A DNA stretch of 64,000 nt from Danxiaibacter flavus (lineage in GTDB: Bacteria; Bacteroidota; Bacteroidia; Chitinophagales; Chitinophagaceae). The stretch is from assembly GCF_041060425.1 (NCBI RefSeq), contig NZ_JAULBC010000001.1, positions 806,001 through 870,000 of the forward strand, written 5' to 3'. Each line of letters begins with the position of its first letter. Position 1 is the first letter of the stretch. Shown piece after piece: positions 34,269 to 43,957 of this stretch. Under the pieces are notes generated by a model. That model did not search any database. It was not told the DNA's origin and worked only from the letters and a program-made list of their open reading frames with translations. The position numbers and the translations under genes were made by a program.

Positions 34269-37200
34269 ATGTATATGAGACAATCATGGTATCAAGTATA
34301 TGATTGGCGAAGGATATGGTCGTTGATCATATTCCTCACATTTCATACTTTATCATTTGCCCAGACAAAAACTGTGTCCGGTACTGTTTCCGGCACCGAT
34401 GGAAAACCTTTAGAAGGTGTTTCTATTCTTGTAAGAGGAACTACAAGAGGCATTGCTTCTGATGTAAATGGTCACTTTAGTTTGGCTGTTCCATCAGATA
34501 ATGTAACACTGATCGTTTCTATGTCAGGCTACAAAACCATCAACGTTGATGCAAAAGCCGGCGAGCCGGTAAGCATCACACTTGCAGAAAATCCCAAAGA
34601 TCTTGATGAGGTAGTTGTAGTAGGTTACGGCAAACAGCGTAAGGCAAACGTCATTGGTTCTGTTTCGCAGATCAATTCAGAACAATTGAAACAGATGCCG
34701 ACAATGAACGTAACCAATGCACTGGCTGGCCGTATGCCCGGTTTGACTACGTTGCAGCAATCCGGTCGACCTGGTGCTGATGATGCAACATTGCGTATCA
34801 GGGGAGTCGGAACTTACGGCGCAAGCCAGGGGCCGTTGATCATCATTGACAATGTGCAACGTCCTTCCTTTAGTAATTTGGATCCTGAAGAAATTGAGAG
34901 TATAACAATATTGAAAGATGCAGTTTCTACTGCTGTATATGGGTTGCAAGCGGCGAATGGTATTATACTTATTACTACCAAACGCGGCAAAACGCAAAAA
35001 GCAACTGTTACCTATGATGGTGGCGTTACGCTTAGCCAGAATACGCGTTTCCCCAAATTTCTGAATGGTCCTGATTACATGACCTGGTACAATAAGGGAA
35101 CGGACATGGATAATGATTATCTCTCGCATACCGGTGCAGATCCTGTTCCTTATGTGTACACACAGGATCAGATAGATGCCGTTAAGAACGGCACAAATAC
35201 CAATCCGTTATTAGGTAATACAGATTGGATCGGTCAGCTGATCGGAAGAAATGCTATGTCGCAACAACACAATATCAGCGTGCGTGGCGGTACTGATAAA
35301 ATGAAATACTTCACTTCAATCGGTATGCTGGACCAGGATGGTGTGGTAAAAAATACAGGCTTCAAGCGCTATAACGTGCGTACGAACCTGGATGCAGAAT
35401 TAAATAAAGTGCTTTCAGTTTCTGTTGATCTTGGTGCGCGCCAGCAGCTCACTAACACACCGGGTATTTCTCCGGATAACACAGCCTACATGAACCCTTT
35501 TTACCAGGCTGTTCGTATGTTGCCTAACATGCCAATGTATGCGCCGAATGGATTGCCAACCGGCTATTACAGCAATGCAGGCTGGGTTAACCCGATTGCT
35601 TCTGTTGATCAATCCGGTTACCAGAACGGTATTACTGATGTGTTCCAGGGGAATGTTACGTTCAATGTAAAGATTCCTTGGGTTAAGGGACTGGAAGCAA
35701 AATTGCTTACTGCCTACGACAAGAGCTCAACAGAGAATAAAGGATGGTTAACGCCTTATACTTTAATGGGCCGCCAGCGTGACCAGGTGACAGGTGATTA
35801 TGTTGAAATAAACACTTTACCTGGTATTACCAAAACATCTCTGCGCCAATCATACAGCAAATACGACAGAAAAACATTCCAGCCAAGTATTACTTATAAT
35901 GGGCGGTTTGGTGATCATTCAGTTTCTGCTCTTGCATTGTATGAATGGTCTCAGCAAAAATCAAACGTGTTCTCAACAGGCGCCAGTAATTTCCCGCTGA
36001 AAGATCTGCAGGAAATCGATTATGGAAGTCCTGCCGCAATAGATCAGATCGCTCCAACCGGATCAAGCAATATTGATGATTCAAGAGCGGGTTATGTTGT
36101 TCGTTTGAACTACTCATACAAAGACAAATACTTGTTGGAAGTTGCAAGCAGATATGATGCATCTGTAAACTTCCTTCCTGCCAACCGTTGGGGTTTGTTC
36201 CCTGCTGCGGCTTTAGGCTGGGTAGTAAGTAAAGAAAAGTTTTTTGACGGGATCAGCACTACGCTTAATTATCTTAAGCTAAAAGGTTCTGTTGGTAAAC
36301 TGGGTAACGATGTTGCCAGTCGTTTTGCCTACATGCAGACTTATGCACTTACCAGTGATCCTGTTGTTGTTATTGGTGGCAAACCGGTATCAGCATTGTA
36401 TACAAGCGCTCCGCCAAATGTGAACATTCACTGGGAAACATCTGTGTTGACAAACGTTGGCTTTGAATCTGTTTTCTGGAGAGGATTACTTGGCGTTGAC
36501 TTTGAGTGGTTCTACAAGAACACAAAAGACATCCTCGACAATCCGGGTACATTATACCCAATGTCGCTTGGTGGTTATGCGCCTGCCAGCATCAACTACG
36601 GTATAGTTGATAACAGGGGCTTTGATCTGCAGGTAAGGCATCGCAATAAAATAGGTAAGATTAACTATAGCGTTACAGCTAACGTTAACTGGGCAAAAAA
36701 CAAGATCATCCGTTTAAATGAAAGCCCGGGATTACCACAATGGCAGCGCCGCGTAGGCAGAAGTATTGGCGATAAGATGGGCTTTATTGTAGATGGTATG
36801 TACCAGACATGGGATGAAGCTTCCAACGGAACATCACCCAGCAACGGCGTTGTTGCCCCGGGCTTTTTCAAATACCGCGATCTGAATGGCGATGGCCGCT
36901 TAACACGTGAAGATGATATGACTTTCGTTGGGCATAGCAATCTTCCACAGTTAATGTATGGTTTGAACCTGGATTTCAGCTATGCAGGATTTGATTTCTC
37001 TGCATTGTTCCAGGGTGCTGCTATCAGCAACGTAAATCTTGCCGGTACTTATGAAGGTTCAAGCGGAACAAGTGGTATTGATGACAATACGCCATTTACT
37101 AAAACTTTCTATGGTTACGGTAATTCACCTTACTTCCTGGTGGAAGATTCATGGACGCCGGATAATCCCAATGCGAAATTCCCCCGTCTTACTGCTTACA

Positions 37201-37472
37201 AAGCATCACTTTCTTCCAACAATGCGCACTCTAACTCAGGCTGGATCAGAGATGGTTCTTACCTGAGATTGAAATCAGTTCAGTTGGGATATACGTTGCC
37301 AGCAAAAGTGTTAAGCAGCATGAAGTTGCAACAGATCCGGTTTTATGTATCCGGCTTCAACCTGGTAACATGGGATAAACTGAAATACATGGACCCTGAA
37401 ATGCCTAACGTAAACAATGGATTTTATCCGCAGCAACGTTTGTACTCTGCCGGTGTAAATGTCACATTCTAA
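34269..37472 (+). CDS. SusC/RagA-family TonB-dependent outer-membrane transporter
   Basis: 1067 residues. A signal peptide is followed by a carboxypeptidase-regulatory-like domain ('VSGTVSGTDGKPLEGVSILV', about 35-110), a plug with the SusC signature 'LDEVVVVGYGKQRKANVIGS', and a large 22-strand barrel ending in 'GVNVTF'. It imports oligosaccharides captured by SusD across the outer membrane using TonB energy. The SusD start lies just after its stop, so the pair is translationally linked. Confidence 0.95.
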   Translation: MYMRQSWYQVYDWRRIWSLIIFLTFHTLSFAQTKTVSGTVSGTDGKPLEGVSILVRGTTRGIASDVNGHFSLAVPSDNVTLIVSMSGYKTINVDAKAGEPVSITLAENPKDLDEVVVVGYGKQRKANVIGSVSQINSEQLKQMPTMNVTNALAGRMPGLTTLQQSGRPGADDATLRIRGVGTYGASQGPLIIIDNVQRPSFSNLDPEEIESITILKDAVSTAVYGLQAANGIILITTKRGKTQKATVTYDGGVTLSQNTRFPKFLNGPDYMTWYNKGTDMDNDYLSHTGADPVPYVYTQDQIDAVKNGTNTNPLLGNTDWIGQLIGRNAMSQQHNISVRGGTDKMKYFTSIGMLDQDGVVKNTGFKRYNVRTNLDAELNKVLSVSVDLGARQQLTNTPGISPDNTAYMNPFYQAVRMLPNMPMYAPNGLPTGYYSNAGWVNPIASVDQSGYQNGITDVFQGNVTFNVKIPWVKGLEAKLLTAYDKSSTENKGWLTPYTLMGRQRDQVTGDYVEINTLPGITKTSLRQSYSKYDRKTFQPSITYNGRFGDHSVSALALYEWSQQKSNVFSTGASNFPLKDLQEIDYGSPAAIDQIAPTGSSNIDDSRAGYVVRLNYSYKDKYLLEVASRYDASVNFLPANRWGLFPAAALGWVVSKEKFFDGISTTLNYLKLKGSVGKLGNDVASRFAYMQTYALTSDPVVVIGGKPVSALYTSAPPNVNIHWETSVLTNVGFESVFWRGLLGVDFEWFYKNTKDILDNPGTLYPMSLGGYAPASINYGIVDNRGFDLQVRHRNKIGKINYSVTANVNWAKNKIIRLNESPGLPQWQRRVGRSIGDKMGFIVDGMYQTWDEASNGTSPSNGVVAPGFFKYRDLNGDGRLTREDDMTFVGHSNLPQLMYGLNLDFSYAGFDFSALFQGAAISNVNLAGTYEGSSGTSGIDDNTPFTKTFYGYGNSPYFLVEDSWTPDNPNAKFPRLTAYKASLSSNNAHSNSGWIRDGSYLRLKSVQLGYTLPAKVLSSMKLQQIRFYVSGFNLVTWDKLKYMDPEMPNVNNGFYPQQRLYSAGVNVTF

Positions 37473-37479
37473 AATCAAC

Positions 37480-39192
37480 ATGTTTATGAACACTATATCA
37501 TCTATTATAAAAAAGACATTTTTTGCTGCAGGCATCTTCATGATTGTAAATGGCTGTAAGGTTGATATATCACCCACTGACCGTTATACGGAAGACGCTG
37601 TATGGAGCAATCCTGCTAACATGGAACTGTACATAAATGGTATGTACAGTGAATTTTCAACATTCAAATTCGGCGCCTTTCCGATAGGTTATGACAATGC
37701 TACGGATGCGCTTTCTGATATTGAAAAATATACGTCAACGCTCGCTGGTAATGGTACGGTGAATATTCTTGCCACCGATGCGTCAAGGGTAAACGCCGCA
37801 GGCCCACAGTTGAACTACTGGCAGGCTGGCTATACCCGCATCCGCAGGCTCAATGAATTTTTAGATGGCCTGGCCAACTATGCCAAGGTTGATGAAACAG
37901 CTAAAAAGCAATATGAGGCGGAAGCCCGTTTCATAAGAGGTTATGTTTATTTCTGGCTGGTAAAGCTGCACGGAAGCGTGATATTGCTGGATAATATTGG
38001 TGAATACAATACCAAGTCGCACGAGCGATCCAGTGAAGAAGATTGTTACAAGTTTATTGCCGCAGACTTTTCTTTTGCCGCAGAGAACTTACCTAAAGTT
38101 TGGGATGCAGAGCGTTCCGGACGTGCGACCAAAGGCGCGGCTTACGGAATGCTGGCCCGTACATGGTTGTATGCGGCATCTATTGCTGAATATGACAAGA
38201 AGCAGTTCAACAAAGATCCTTTAACAGGCGTTTCTGCAAGCAATGCAAGTGCTTATTACAAAAATGCATCCGACGCAGCTGAAGCTGTTATTGCACTTTC
38301 TAAAGAAGGGTATTACGAATTGGAATCTGATTTCGCTAACATTTTCACCAATAAAAATACCTCAGAAGCCATCTTTAAGATCGATTTTGTAGCACCACAG
38401 ATCACGCACAACCTTGATCTTGGTTTTGCTCCTGCCGCTGATGCGCCCGGTCAATGTCTTGTGTATGGTGTGCCAACAGCCGAACTGGTGAATGAATTTG
38501 AAATGAGTGATGGTTCTAAATTTTCCTGGAGCAATGCTACACAAGCCGCTAATCCATATGAAAACAGGGAGCAGCGTTTTTATGGTTCAGTGCTTTACAA
38601 CGGCGCAAGCTGGAAGGGGCGCACGATCAACACAACGCCTGATGATCCCATTGAAGGATTTTCAGAGTATGGTGTGAATACAGATCCACACAGAACCGTT
38701 ACAGGATATTATATAAGGAAAGGGATTAACCCGACCGTGAATGATTTTGTGGTGAATAAAAGCACCCAAAGCTGGATTGAATTGCGTTACGCAGAAATAC
38801 TGTTGATTGAAGCCGAAGCAAAAGCGAAACTGAATGATATCGGTAATGCTCAAATGGCATTGAATACGCTCCGCAACAAAAGAGGCTTGCCTAACACTGC
38901 AGCAAGCACTGTGCCCCAATTAATGGATGCAGTGGAACACGAACGTAAAGTTGAACTGGCTTTTGAAGGACAACGGTACTGGGATCTACGTCGTTGGCGC
39001 AAAGCCCACACCGTTCTGAACAATGTTCGTTTTACCGGACATAAAGTAACACCAACAGGCAGCGGATTTAAATATGAGGTTGTTAATTGCGACAATATGA
39101 ATCGCCAGTTTACACCTGCTTTATATTATATCCCGATCCCTGTATCTGAGCTGCAGAACAATCCGGGGCTTACACAAATCCAGGGATGGTAA
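37480..39192 (+). CDS. SusD/RagB-family glycan-binding lipoprotein
   Basis: 570 residues from the ATG at 37480; an in-frame ATG at 37459 overlaps the susC end and is less likely. The lipoprotein signal ends 'MIVNGC'. The TPR-rich fold is shown by 'YTRIRRLNEFLDGL', 'AEARFIRGYVYFWLVKLHG', 'YAEILLIEAEAKAKL' and 'VELAFEGQRYWDLRRWR'. It forms the lid over the SusC barrel and binds the glycan. It lies 7 bp after susC. Confidence 0.95.
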   Translation: MFMNTISSIIKKTFFAAGIFMIVNGCKVDISPTDRYTEDAVWSNPANMELYINGMYSEFSTFKFGAFPIGYDNATDALSDIEKYTSTLAGNGTVNILATDASRVNAAGPQLNYWQAGYTRIRRLNEFLDGLANYAKVDETAKKQYEAEARFIRGYVYFWLVKLHGSVILLDNIGEYNTKSHERSSEEDCYKFIAADFSFAAENLPKVWDAERSGRATKGAAYGMLARTWLYAASIAEYDKKQFNKDPLTGVSASNASAYYKNASDAAEAVIALSKEGYYELESDFANIFTNKNTSEAIFKIDFVAPQITHNLDLGFAPAADAPGQCLVYGVPTAELVNEFEMSDGSKFSWSNATQAANPYENREQRFYGSVLYNGASWKGRTINTTPDDPIEGFSEYGVNTDPHRTVTGYYIRKGINPTVNDFVVNKSTQSWIELRYAEILLIEAEAKAKLNDIGNAQMALNTLRNKRGLPNTAASTVPQLMDAVEHERKVELAFEGQRYWDLRRWRKAHTVLNNVRFTGHKVTPTGSGFKYEVVNCDNMNRQFTPALYYIPIPVSELQNNPGLTQIQGW

Positions 39193-39283
39193 TCTCTGGT
39201 CAGAAGGTGCAATTTGGCCGGTATGTGAATGTGTAAAGCTGCCGGCTTTATAAAAATTAATGACTCAAACTAAAAATACTGGC

Positions 39284-40960
39284 ATGAAAAAAATGCTGTT
39301 TTTGTCACTGGTATCGGCTTTAATGCTGGCATCGATCAGTTCCTGCCGCAAAGCCGATGCTGTTATCCGCAAGGAGCAAAGCGCTCTGAGCGATATTTAC
39401 CTTACTACTGAAGGAAAGGGCGGCGAACGCTTATTTGATCCCCGCTACAGCGCAAATAATGATACCGTTTATTTTGATGTTCCGTGGTATTACCCGGTTG
39501 ATTCGGACAACGAAGTTGATCTTACCAAAATGATTATAAGGTCAACGATACCAACCGATGCGAAAATGGCGCCAACATTAGGCACTGTTATGGATCTTAC
39601 AAAACCTGTTACGTTAACTGTAACTGCAGGTAATGGCAAACAAAATACTTATGTGGTGGTGGCTAAGAAAGTAGGTGACGTCTCTATTACTTCTGCCGCT
39701 ATTGCTTATGAAGCTGAAGGTGCTACGCAAAACCTGGAAGGTGTTATACAGCAGAATGAAATTTTGTTTTATGTACTGCCGGGAACAGATGTAACTAAAT
39801 CAACTTTTACTTATGAGATCAACAAACATTCAAAAGGCTCAATTGCTTCAGGTACCGTGATTGATCTGACCAACCCCGTGCCGTTTACTGTAACCGGGGT
39901 TGATAATGTTCCTAAAACATATACACTCAGGGCAACCGAGCCGGTAAAGCTGGCTTATGGTGTTGGTATTAACCGAAAGCTCTTTACTAAAACAGCGGCT
40001 GAATTATCATTCGGTGCCAATATGGAAACAAGCATTGCTGTGAGTGGGGATTATCTTGTTCTGGTAAGAAGAACATCTCCTTCAAAGTACAGCGTGTACA
40101 ACAGGTTTACAGGTGCATATGTGCAGGAAATGATGAATCCGTTTGGTTCTACACTTTCATTCCAGATGGTAGAAGATAGTACGGGTAATTTACTCGCAGC
40201 TTCATGGGCGCCAAAGAATGCCAACTTTACGTTGTATAAATTCAAGAGTCCGCTGGATGCAAGTCCTGTGAAAGTACTGGAGTGGACAAACAATAATCCG
40301 GCCGGAATCACGGCTGACGGTGGTGTTGGCAGAAGAGTGAATGTGTACGGTGATCTGAATAAAGATGCGATCATTATGGCCCCTGCCGGATTGTCTGATG
40401 TAATATACAGGTGGAGAATCGTAGGTGGTCAGGTTGTTAGCAACACACCTGAAGTGATTAAATACAAATCAATTGCCGGAGGTTCTTCTTCTTTCCTCGG
40501 TTATTATGCAGAAGCGCAGCCTGTTTCTGCCGATGCAAACGCCAACTATTTTATCAACTACCAGTTTGAAGTGGCATTGGTAAATGGTTCTACGCACGAA
40601 CGTATCACCGCGCTTAATTTAGGCTGGCCTGTTGTGTTTACCATGCCTACAGCCTATGCACGTTTTAACAACGCCAATTACCTCGCCATTGTTAAGTACC
40701 TGAATACATATGATCTTAACCAGGTACAGACGAGCCTGTATGATGTAACACAGCAATCAAAAATATCAATGGATCCAGCAAGTGATGATTACAGTTCTTT
40801 CAATGTGTATAATTCCACTTTGCTTACAGGTACTACCAACGGTAATGGTACTGCTGACATTTGTATAGGATTCTCCAATAACAAGGAAAGAATGCAGGTG
40901 TACACGCTGCTCACTAACGGTGGCATATCTGCACAGGAGTTCACGAATTACGCTAAATAA
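39284..40960 (+). CDS. DUF5018-type surface lipoprotein
   Basis: 558 residues from the ATG at 39284 (MKKMLFLSLV), with a lipobox ending 'SISSC'. Two N-terminal repeated beta-sandwich segments ('TLTVTAGNGKQNTYVVVAKK' and 'FTVTGVDNVPKTYTLRATEP') match the DUF5018 pattern. The C-terminal 330 residues look like a beta-propeller ('NRFTGAYVQEM', 'VEDSTGNLLAAS'). The third gene after SusC/D commonly encodes a surface glycan-binding protein, which is the most likely role here. Confidence 0.75.
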   Translation: MKKMLFLSLVSALMLASISSCRKADAVIRKEQSALSDIYLTTEGKGGERLFDPRYSANNDTVYFDVPWYYPVDSDNEVDLTKMIIRSTIPTDAKMAPTLGTVMDLTKPVTLTVTAGNGKQNTYVVVAKKVGDVSITSAAIAYEAEGATQNLEGVIQQNEILFYVLPGTDVTKSTFTYEINKHSKGSIASGTVIDLTNPVPFTVTGVDNVPKTYTLRATEPVKLAYGVGINRKLFTKTAAELSFGANMETSIAVSGDYLVLVRRTSPSKYSVYNRFTGAYVQEMMNPFGSTLSFQMVEDSTGNLLAASWAPKNANFTLYKFKSPLDASPVKVLEWTNNNPAGITADGGVGRRVNVYGDLNKDAIIMAPAGLSDVIYRWRIVGGQVVSNTPEVIKYKSIAGGSSSFLGYYAEAQPVSADANANYFINYQFEVALVNGSTHERITALNLGWPVVFTMPTAYARFNNANYLAIVKYLNTYDLNQVQTSLYDVTQQSKISMDPASDDYSSFNVYNSTLLTGTTNGNGTADICIGFSNNKERMQVYTLLTNGGISAQEFTNYAK

Positions 40961-40966
40961 AATAAA

Positions 40967-40999
40967 CATCCGGCCGTGTTGCAATGGCATGGCCGGATG
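40967..40999 (+). terminator. Inverted repeat after the DUF5018 gene
   Basis: Perfect 9-bp arms CATCCGGCC (40967-40975) and GGCCGGATG (40991-40999), starting 7 bp after the stop codon. No T-run follows, so it may be an attenuator or mRNA-stabilising hairpin within the operon rather than a full terminator. Confidence 0.5.
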
Positions 41000-41032
41000 C
41001 TTGCTAACTACTTCCTCACCTTACAACAATAA

Positions 41033-42448
41033 ATGATGAAGCGCTTATTAGTTGCATGCTGTTTGCTGGCTGCCTTGAGCTCAGTCTCAATGACAGCCTG
41101 TAAAAAGACCAGTGATAACCCAACGCCACCGACGCCAGGCCCGGGAACCGATACAACCGAAACGCCGGTGACAGGGCGGAACGTGCTTGCATGGGTTGAT
41201 TCCCGGTCCAATGTGTTCGGGACGTACGGAAGATTAAATGACACGGCACAAATAAAAACAGTACTCGACACGCTCAAAATGGTTGGTGTAACCGGCCTGG
41301 TAATTGACGTAAAGGGAAGCAGTGGCTATACCATGTATCCCAGTGCTTACGCCAAACAGGTTACAAGTCTTGATGGTAAATCGCTGCCCGCGGGTGTTGA
41401 TTATGTTGGTTTCATGATTAAGGAGGCGAAGAAACGTTCATTTAAGATCTATACATCTATTGTAACATTTGTGGAGGGCGAAGGTGGTACGAACCGGGGA
41501 ACAGTGTTTGATGATCCGTCTTTTAAAAGTAAGTATGAATCCATTGTATGCGATGTAAATGGCAACCGTGTGCCTATTACAACAACCGGGCGCAATGCAT
41601 TTGTAAATCCTGCAATGCCTGAAATGCAGGAAAGAGCATTGAACATTATCAAGGAAATTGTTCAGAAATATGATATAGATGGCTTTATACTGGATTATGC
41701 GCGCTATAGCGATATTGATGCTGATTTTTCTGATTTCAGCAAAAACAAGTTTATCGACTTTTTGAAAGAAAAGTACAGCGATAATGATGCTTCGGCGATG
41801 AAATTCCCAACTGACATCGTTGCATCCTGGAAAAACAGCAGTGGACAAATAGTGCCTGACGGTACCGGTAAGTATTACAAAAAATGGTTATTGTACAGGG
41901 CCTCTGTTATTCATGACTTTTTCAAGAAAGCAAGAGAGGCAGTGAAAAGCGTCAAGTCTTCCGTTTCGTTTGGCGTGTATGTTGGTGCATGGTATTCGTC
42001 TTATTACCAGGTAGGTGTTAACTGGGCCAGCCAGGATTATGATCCTTTTAATGATCAGGCCATCCGTTTCGACTGGGCATACCCCGGCTACAACCAGACA
42101 GGTTATGCCGAGCAATTGGATGTTTTGATGACCGGAAATTATTTTACACAACTTATGCTGGCCGATAATCCTGCCACTGCATCCCTGACTTATCACTGGT
42201 GGAGCGTGGAAGGTTCTTTGAATGGAATAAAGTATGTAACAAAGAATAAAGTGCCATTGTACGGAAGTATTGATATGGGAAATGTGGATTGGCCGGGTAA
42301 AGCCGATATTTCAAAAACAATTAAATATATTCTGAATAACACTTCGGGTGGTGTGATGCTGTTTGACGTGGTGCATGCTTACGCACCGCAATACAACAGG
42401 TTAAAACAACCATTGTGGGATGCTATTAAAGAAGGTACAAAACAATAA
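41033..42448 (+). CDS. GHL10-like putative glycoside hydrolase, lipoprotein
   Basis: 471 residues with a lipobox ('SVSMTAC'). A TIM-barrel follows: 'LKMVGVTGLVIDVKGSSGYT', 'AKKRSFKIYTSIVTF', 'NPAMPEMQERALNIIKEIV' and 'YDIDGFILDYARYSDIDADF' fit the glycosyl-hydrolase-like GHL10/DUF4015 superfamily, where the Asp in 'DYARY' aligns with a catalytic or binding acid. Enzymes of this type act on polysaccharides or cell-wall-like glycans and specificity is unknown. In the SusC/D operon it is the best candidate for a surface glycosidase. Confidence 0.75.
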   Translation: MMKRLLVACCLLAALSSVSMTACKKTSDNPTPPTPGPGTDTTETPVTGRNVLAWVDSRSNVFGTYGRLNDTAQIKTVLDTLKMVGVTGLVIDVKGSSGYTMYPSAYAKQVTSLDGKSLPAGVDYVGFMIKEAKKRSFKIYTSIVTFVEGEGGTNRGTVFDDPSFKSKYESIVCDVNGNRVPITTTGRNAFVNPAMPEMQERALNIIKEIVQKYDIDGFILDYARYSDIDADFSDFSKNKFIDFLKEKYSDNDASAMKFPTDIVASWKNSSGQIVPDGTGKYYKKWLLYRASVIHDFFKKAREAVKSVKSSVSFGVYVGAWYSSYYQVGVNWASQDYDPFNDQAIRFDWAYPGYNQTGYAEQLDVLMTGNYFTQLMLADNPATASLTYHWWSVEGSLNGIKYVTKNKVPLYGSIDMGNVDWPGKADISKTIKYILNNTSGGVMLFDVVHAYAPQYNRLKQPLWDAIKEGTKQ

Positions 42449-42456
42449 CAGCAAAC

Positions 42457-43938
42457 ATGAATTGCGTAAAAAATATCATTCTGTTTTTGTTTTTGCTCCA
42501 GCAGTCGTTATATCCGCTGCATACGCTTGCGCAGCGGAATAACGGCTTTGTTCACATTATTGTAAAAGGCAAGGTGAAAGATTCTAACGGACGTCCCTTG
42601 ACGAATGTTCCGGTAACTGATGGTACTAATATTATCTATACAAATGCGGCCGGAGAATACCAACTCCAAACTACGAACGAAGCCACATTTGTGTACCTGA
42701 CTGTTCCATCCGGTTATGAAATCCCGGTAAAAGAGAACATGGCTTCTTTCTACAAAGAGATAAAAGCGGTTAATGGATTATTTTCTGCAGATTTTACATT
42801 AAAAAAGCTGGAAAAAGATGATACGCGCCACTTTGCAATTGTTTGGGCCGATCCGCAGATTAACAATGAAGATGATGCTGCGCAATTGATGACCACAGCT
42901 GTTAAAGACACAAAAGCTTTTGCAGCGGAATTGTCTAAGCAAGCGCCGGTTCACGGTCTCGCAGCAGGCGATCTTTCCTGGGATTCACAAGCCATTATTC
43001 CTGCCTATAAAAAAGCCATCAAAGAAACAGGCGTTCCATTTTTCCAGGTACTAGGCAATCACGATATGGATTACAATGTAAGGAGCGACGAACAGTCTGA
43101 TCATACTTTCAGGAAAAATATGGGGCCAGCTTGGTATTCTTTTAATCGCGGGAAAGCGCATTACATCGTACTGGACAACGTTTTTTATTATTCTGACGGA
43201 TATAATTACATGGGCTATATCACAGAAAAGCAATTCAGGTGGCTGGAGCAGGATTTGCGTAGCGTCAAGCCCGGTTCGTTGGTGTTTGTCTCCATGCATA
43301 TTTCAGCTTACACAAATGAAAGACAGCGTAACAGTGCAAAGGAAGATCATCCGGGCGCTGTTACAGTCAACAGGCGTTTTCTGTATGATTTACTGAAGCC
43401 TTACCAGACACATTTACTGACCGGTCATACGCATTATAATGAGAATGTAATTGGCAATGGTGTCTATGAACATATTCAGGCAGCAGTTTGCGGCACATGG
43501 TGGACTTCTTCATTGTGTTGTGACGGAACTCCAGCTGGTTATGGTGTTTATGAAATAAATGGTGACAGCCTTAGTTGGTACTACAAATCAATAGGGAAGG
43601 ATAAAAACTACCAATTCAGTATCCATAATAAAGGAAGTTATAAAAACCGGCCCAATGATGTCGGTGTAAACATCTGGAACTGGGACAGCTCATGGAAAGT
43701 TGTTTGGTATGAAGACGATGTATTAAAGGGTGAAATGCTGCAGCAAACCGATTATGATGCAGATGTTGTATCATTCCTCAATGGAAAAAATAAGCCTGCA
43801 CGTTGTTCATGGGCTGCGCCCTTGCTTACAGATCATTTATTTTTTGCAGCACCTTCCTTAGTGGCAAAGAAAATCCGGATTGAAGCAACAGATCGTTTTG
43901 GAAATGTTTATCGTGAGACGGTTGAGGTTAATAATTAA
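42457..43938 (+). CDS. Exported calcineurin-like phosphoesterase with N- and C-terminal beta-domains
   Basis: 493 residues with a signal peptide (about 1-26). A CarboxypepD-like/calcineurin N-domain ('VKDSNGRPLTNVPVTDG') precedes the metallophosphatase core: 'ADPQ', 'AAGDLSWD', 'VLGNHDMDY', 'VSMHISAY' and 'LLTGHTHYN'. A C-terminal beta-domain starts near residue 350. The two-metal site is complete. It would hydrolyse a phosphomono- or diester outside the cytoplasm, possibly a phosphorylated sugar or teichoic-acid-like substituent. It starts 8 bp after the GHL10 gene. Confidence 0.85.
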   Translation: MNCVKNIILFLFLLQQSLYPLHTLAQRNNGFVHIIVKGKVKDSNGRPLTNVPVTDGTNIIYTNAAGEYQLQTTNEATFVYLTVPSGYEIPVKENMASFYKEIKAVNGLFSADFTLKKLEKDDTRHFAIVWADPQINNEDDAAQLMTTAVKDTKAFAAELSKQAPVHGLAAGDLSWDSQAIIPAYKKAIKETGVPFFQVLGNHDMDYNVRSDEQSDHTFRKNMGPAWYSFNRGKAHYIVLDNVFYYSDGYNYMGYITEKQFRWLEQDLRSVKPGSLVFVSMHISAYTNERQRNSAKEDHPGAVTVNRRFLYDLLKPYQTHLLTGHTHYNENVIGNGVYEHIQAAVCGTWWTSSLCCDGTPAGYGVYEINGDSLSWYYKSIGKDKNYQFSIHNKGSYKNRPNDVGVNIWNWDSSWKVVWYEDDVLKGEMLQQTDYDADVVSFLNGKNKPARCSWAAPLLTDHLFFAAPSLVAKKIRIEATDRFGNVYRETVEVNN

Positions 43939-43957
43939 TAAAGAGGTATAAGCAGTA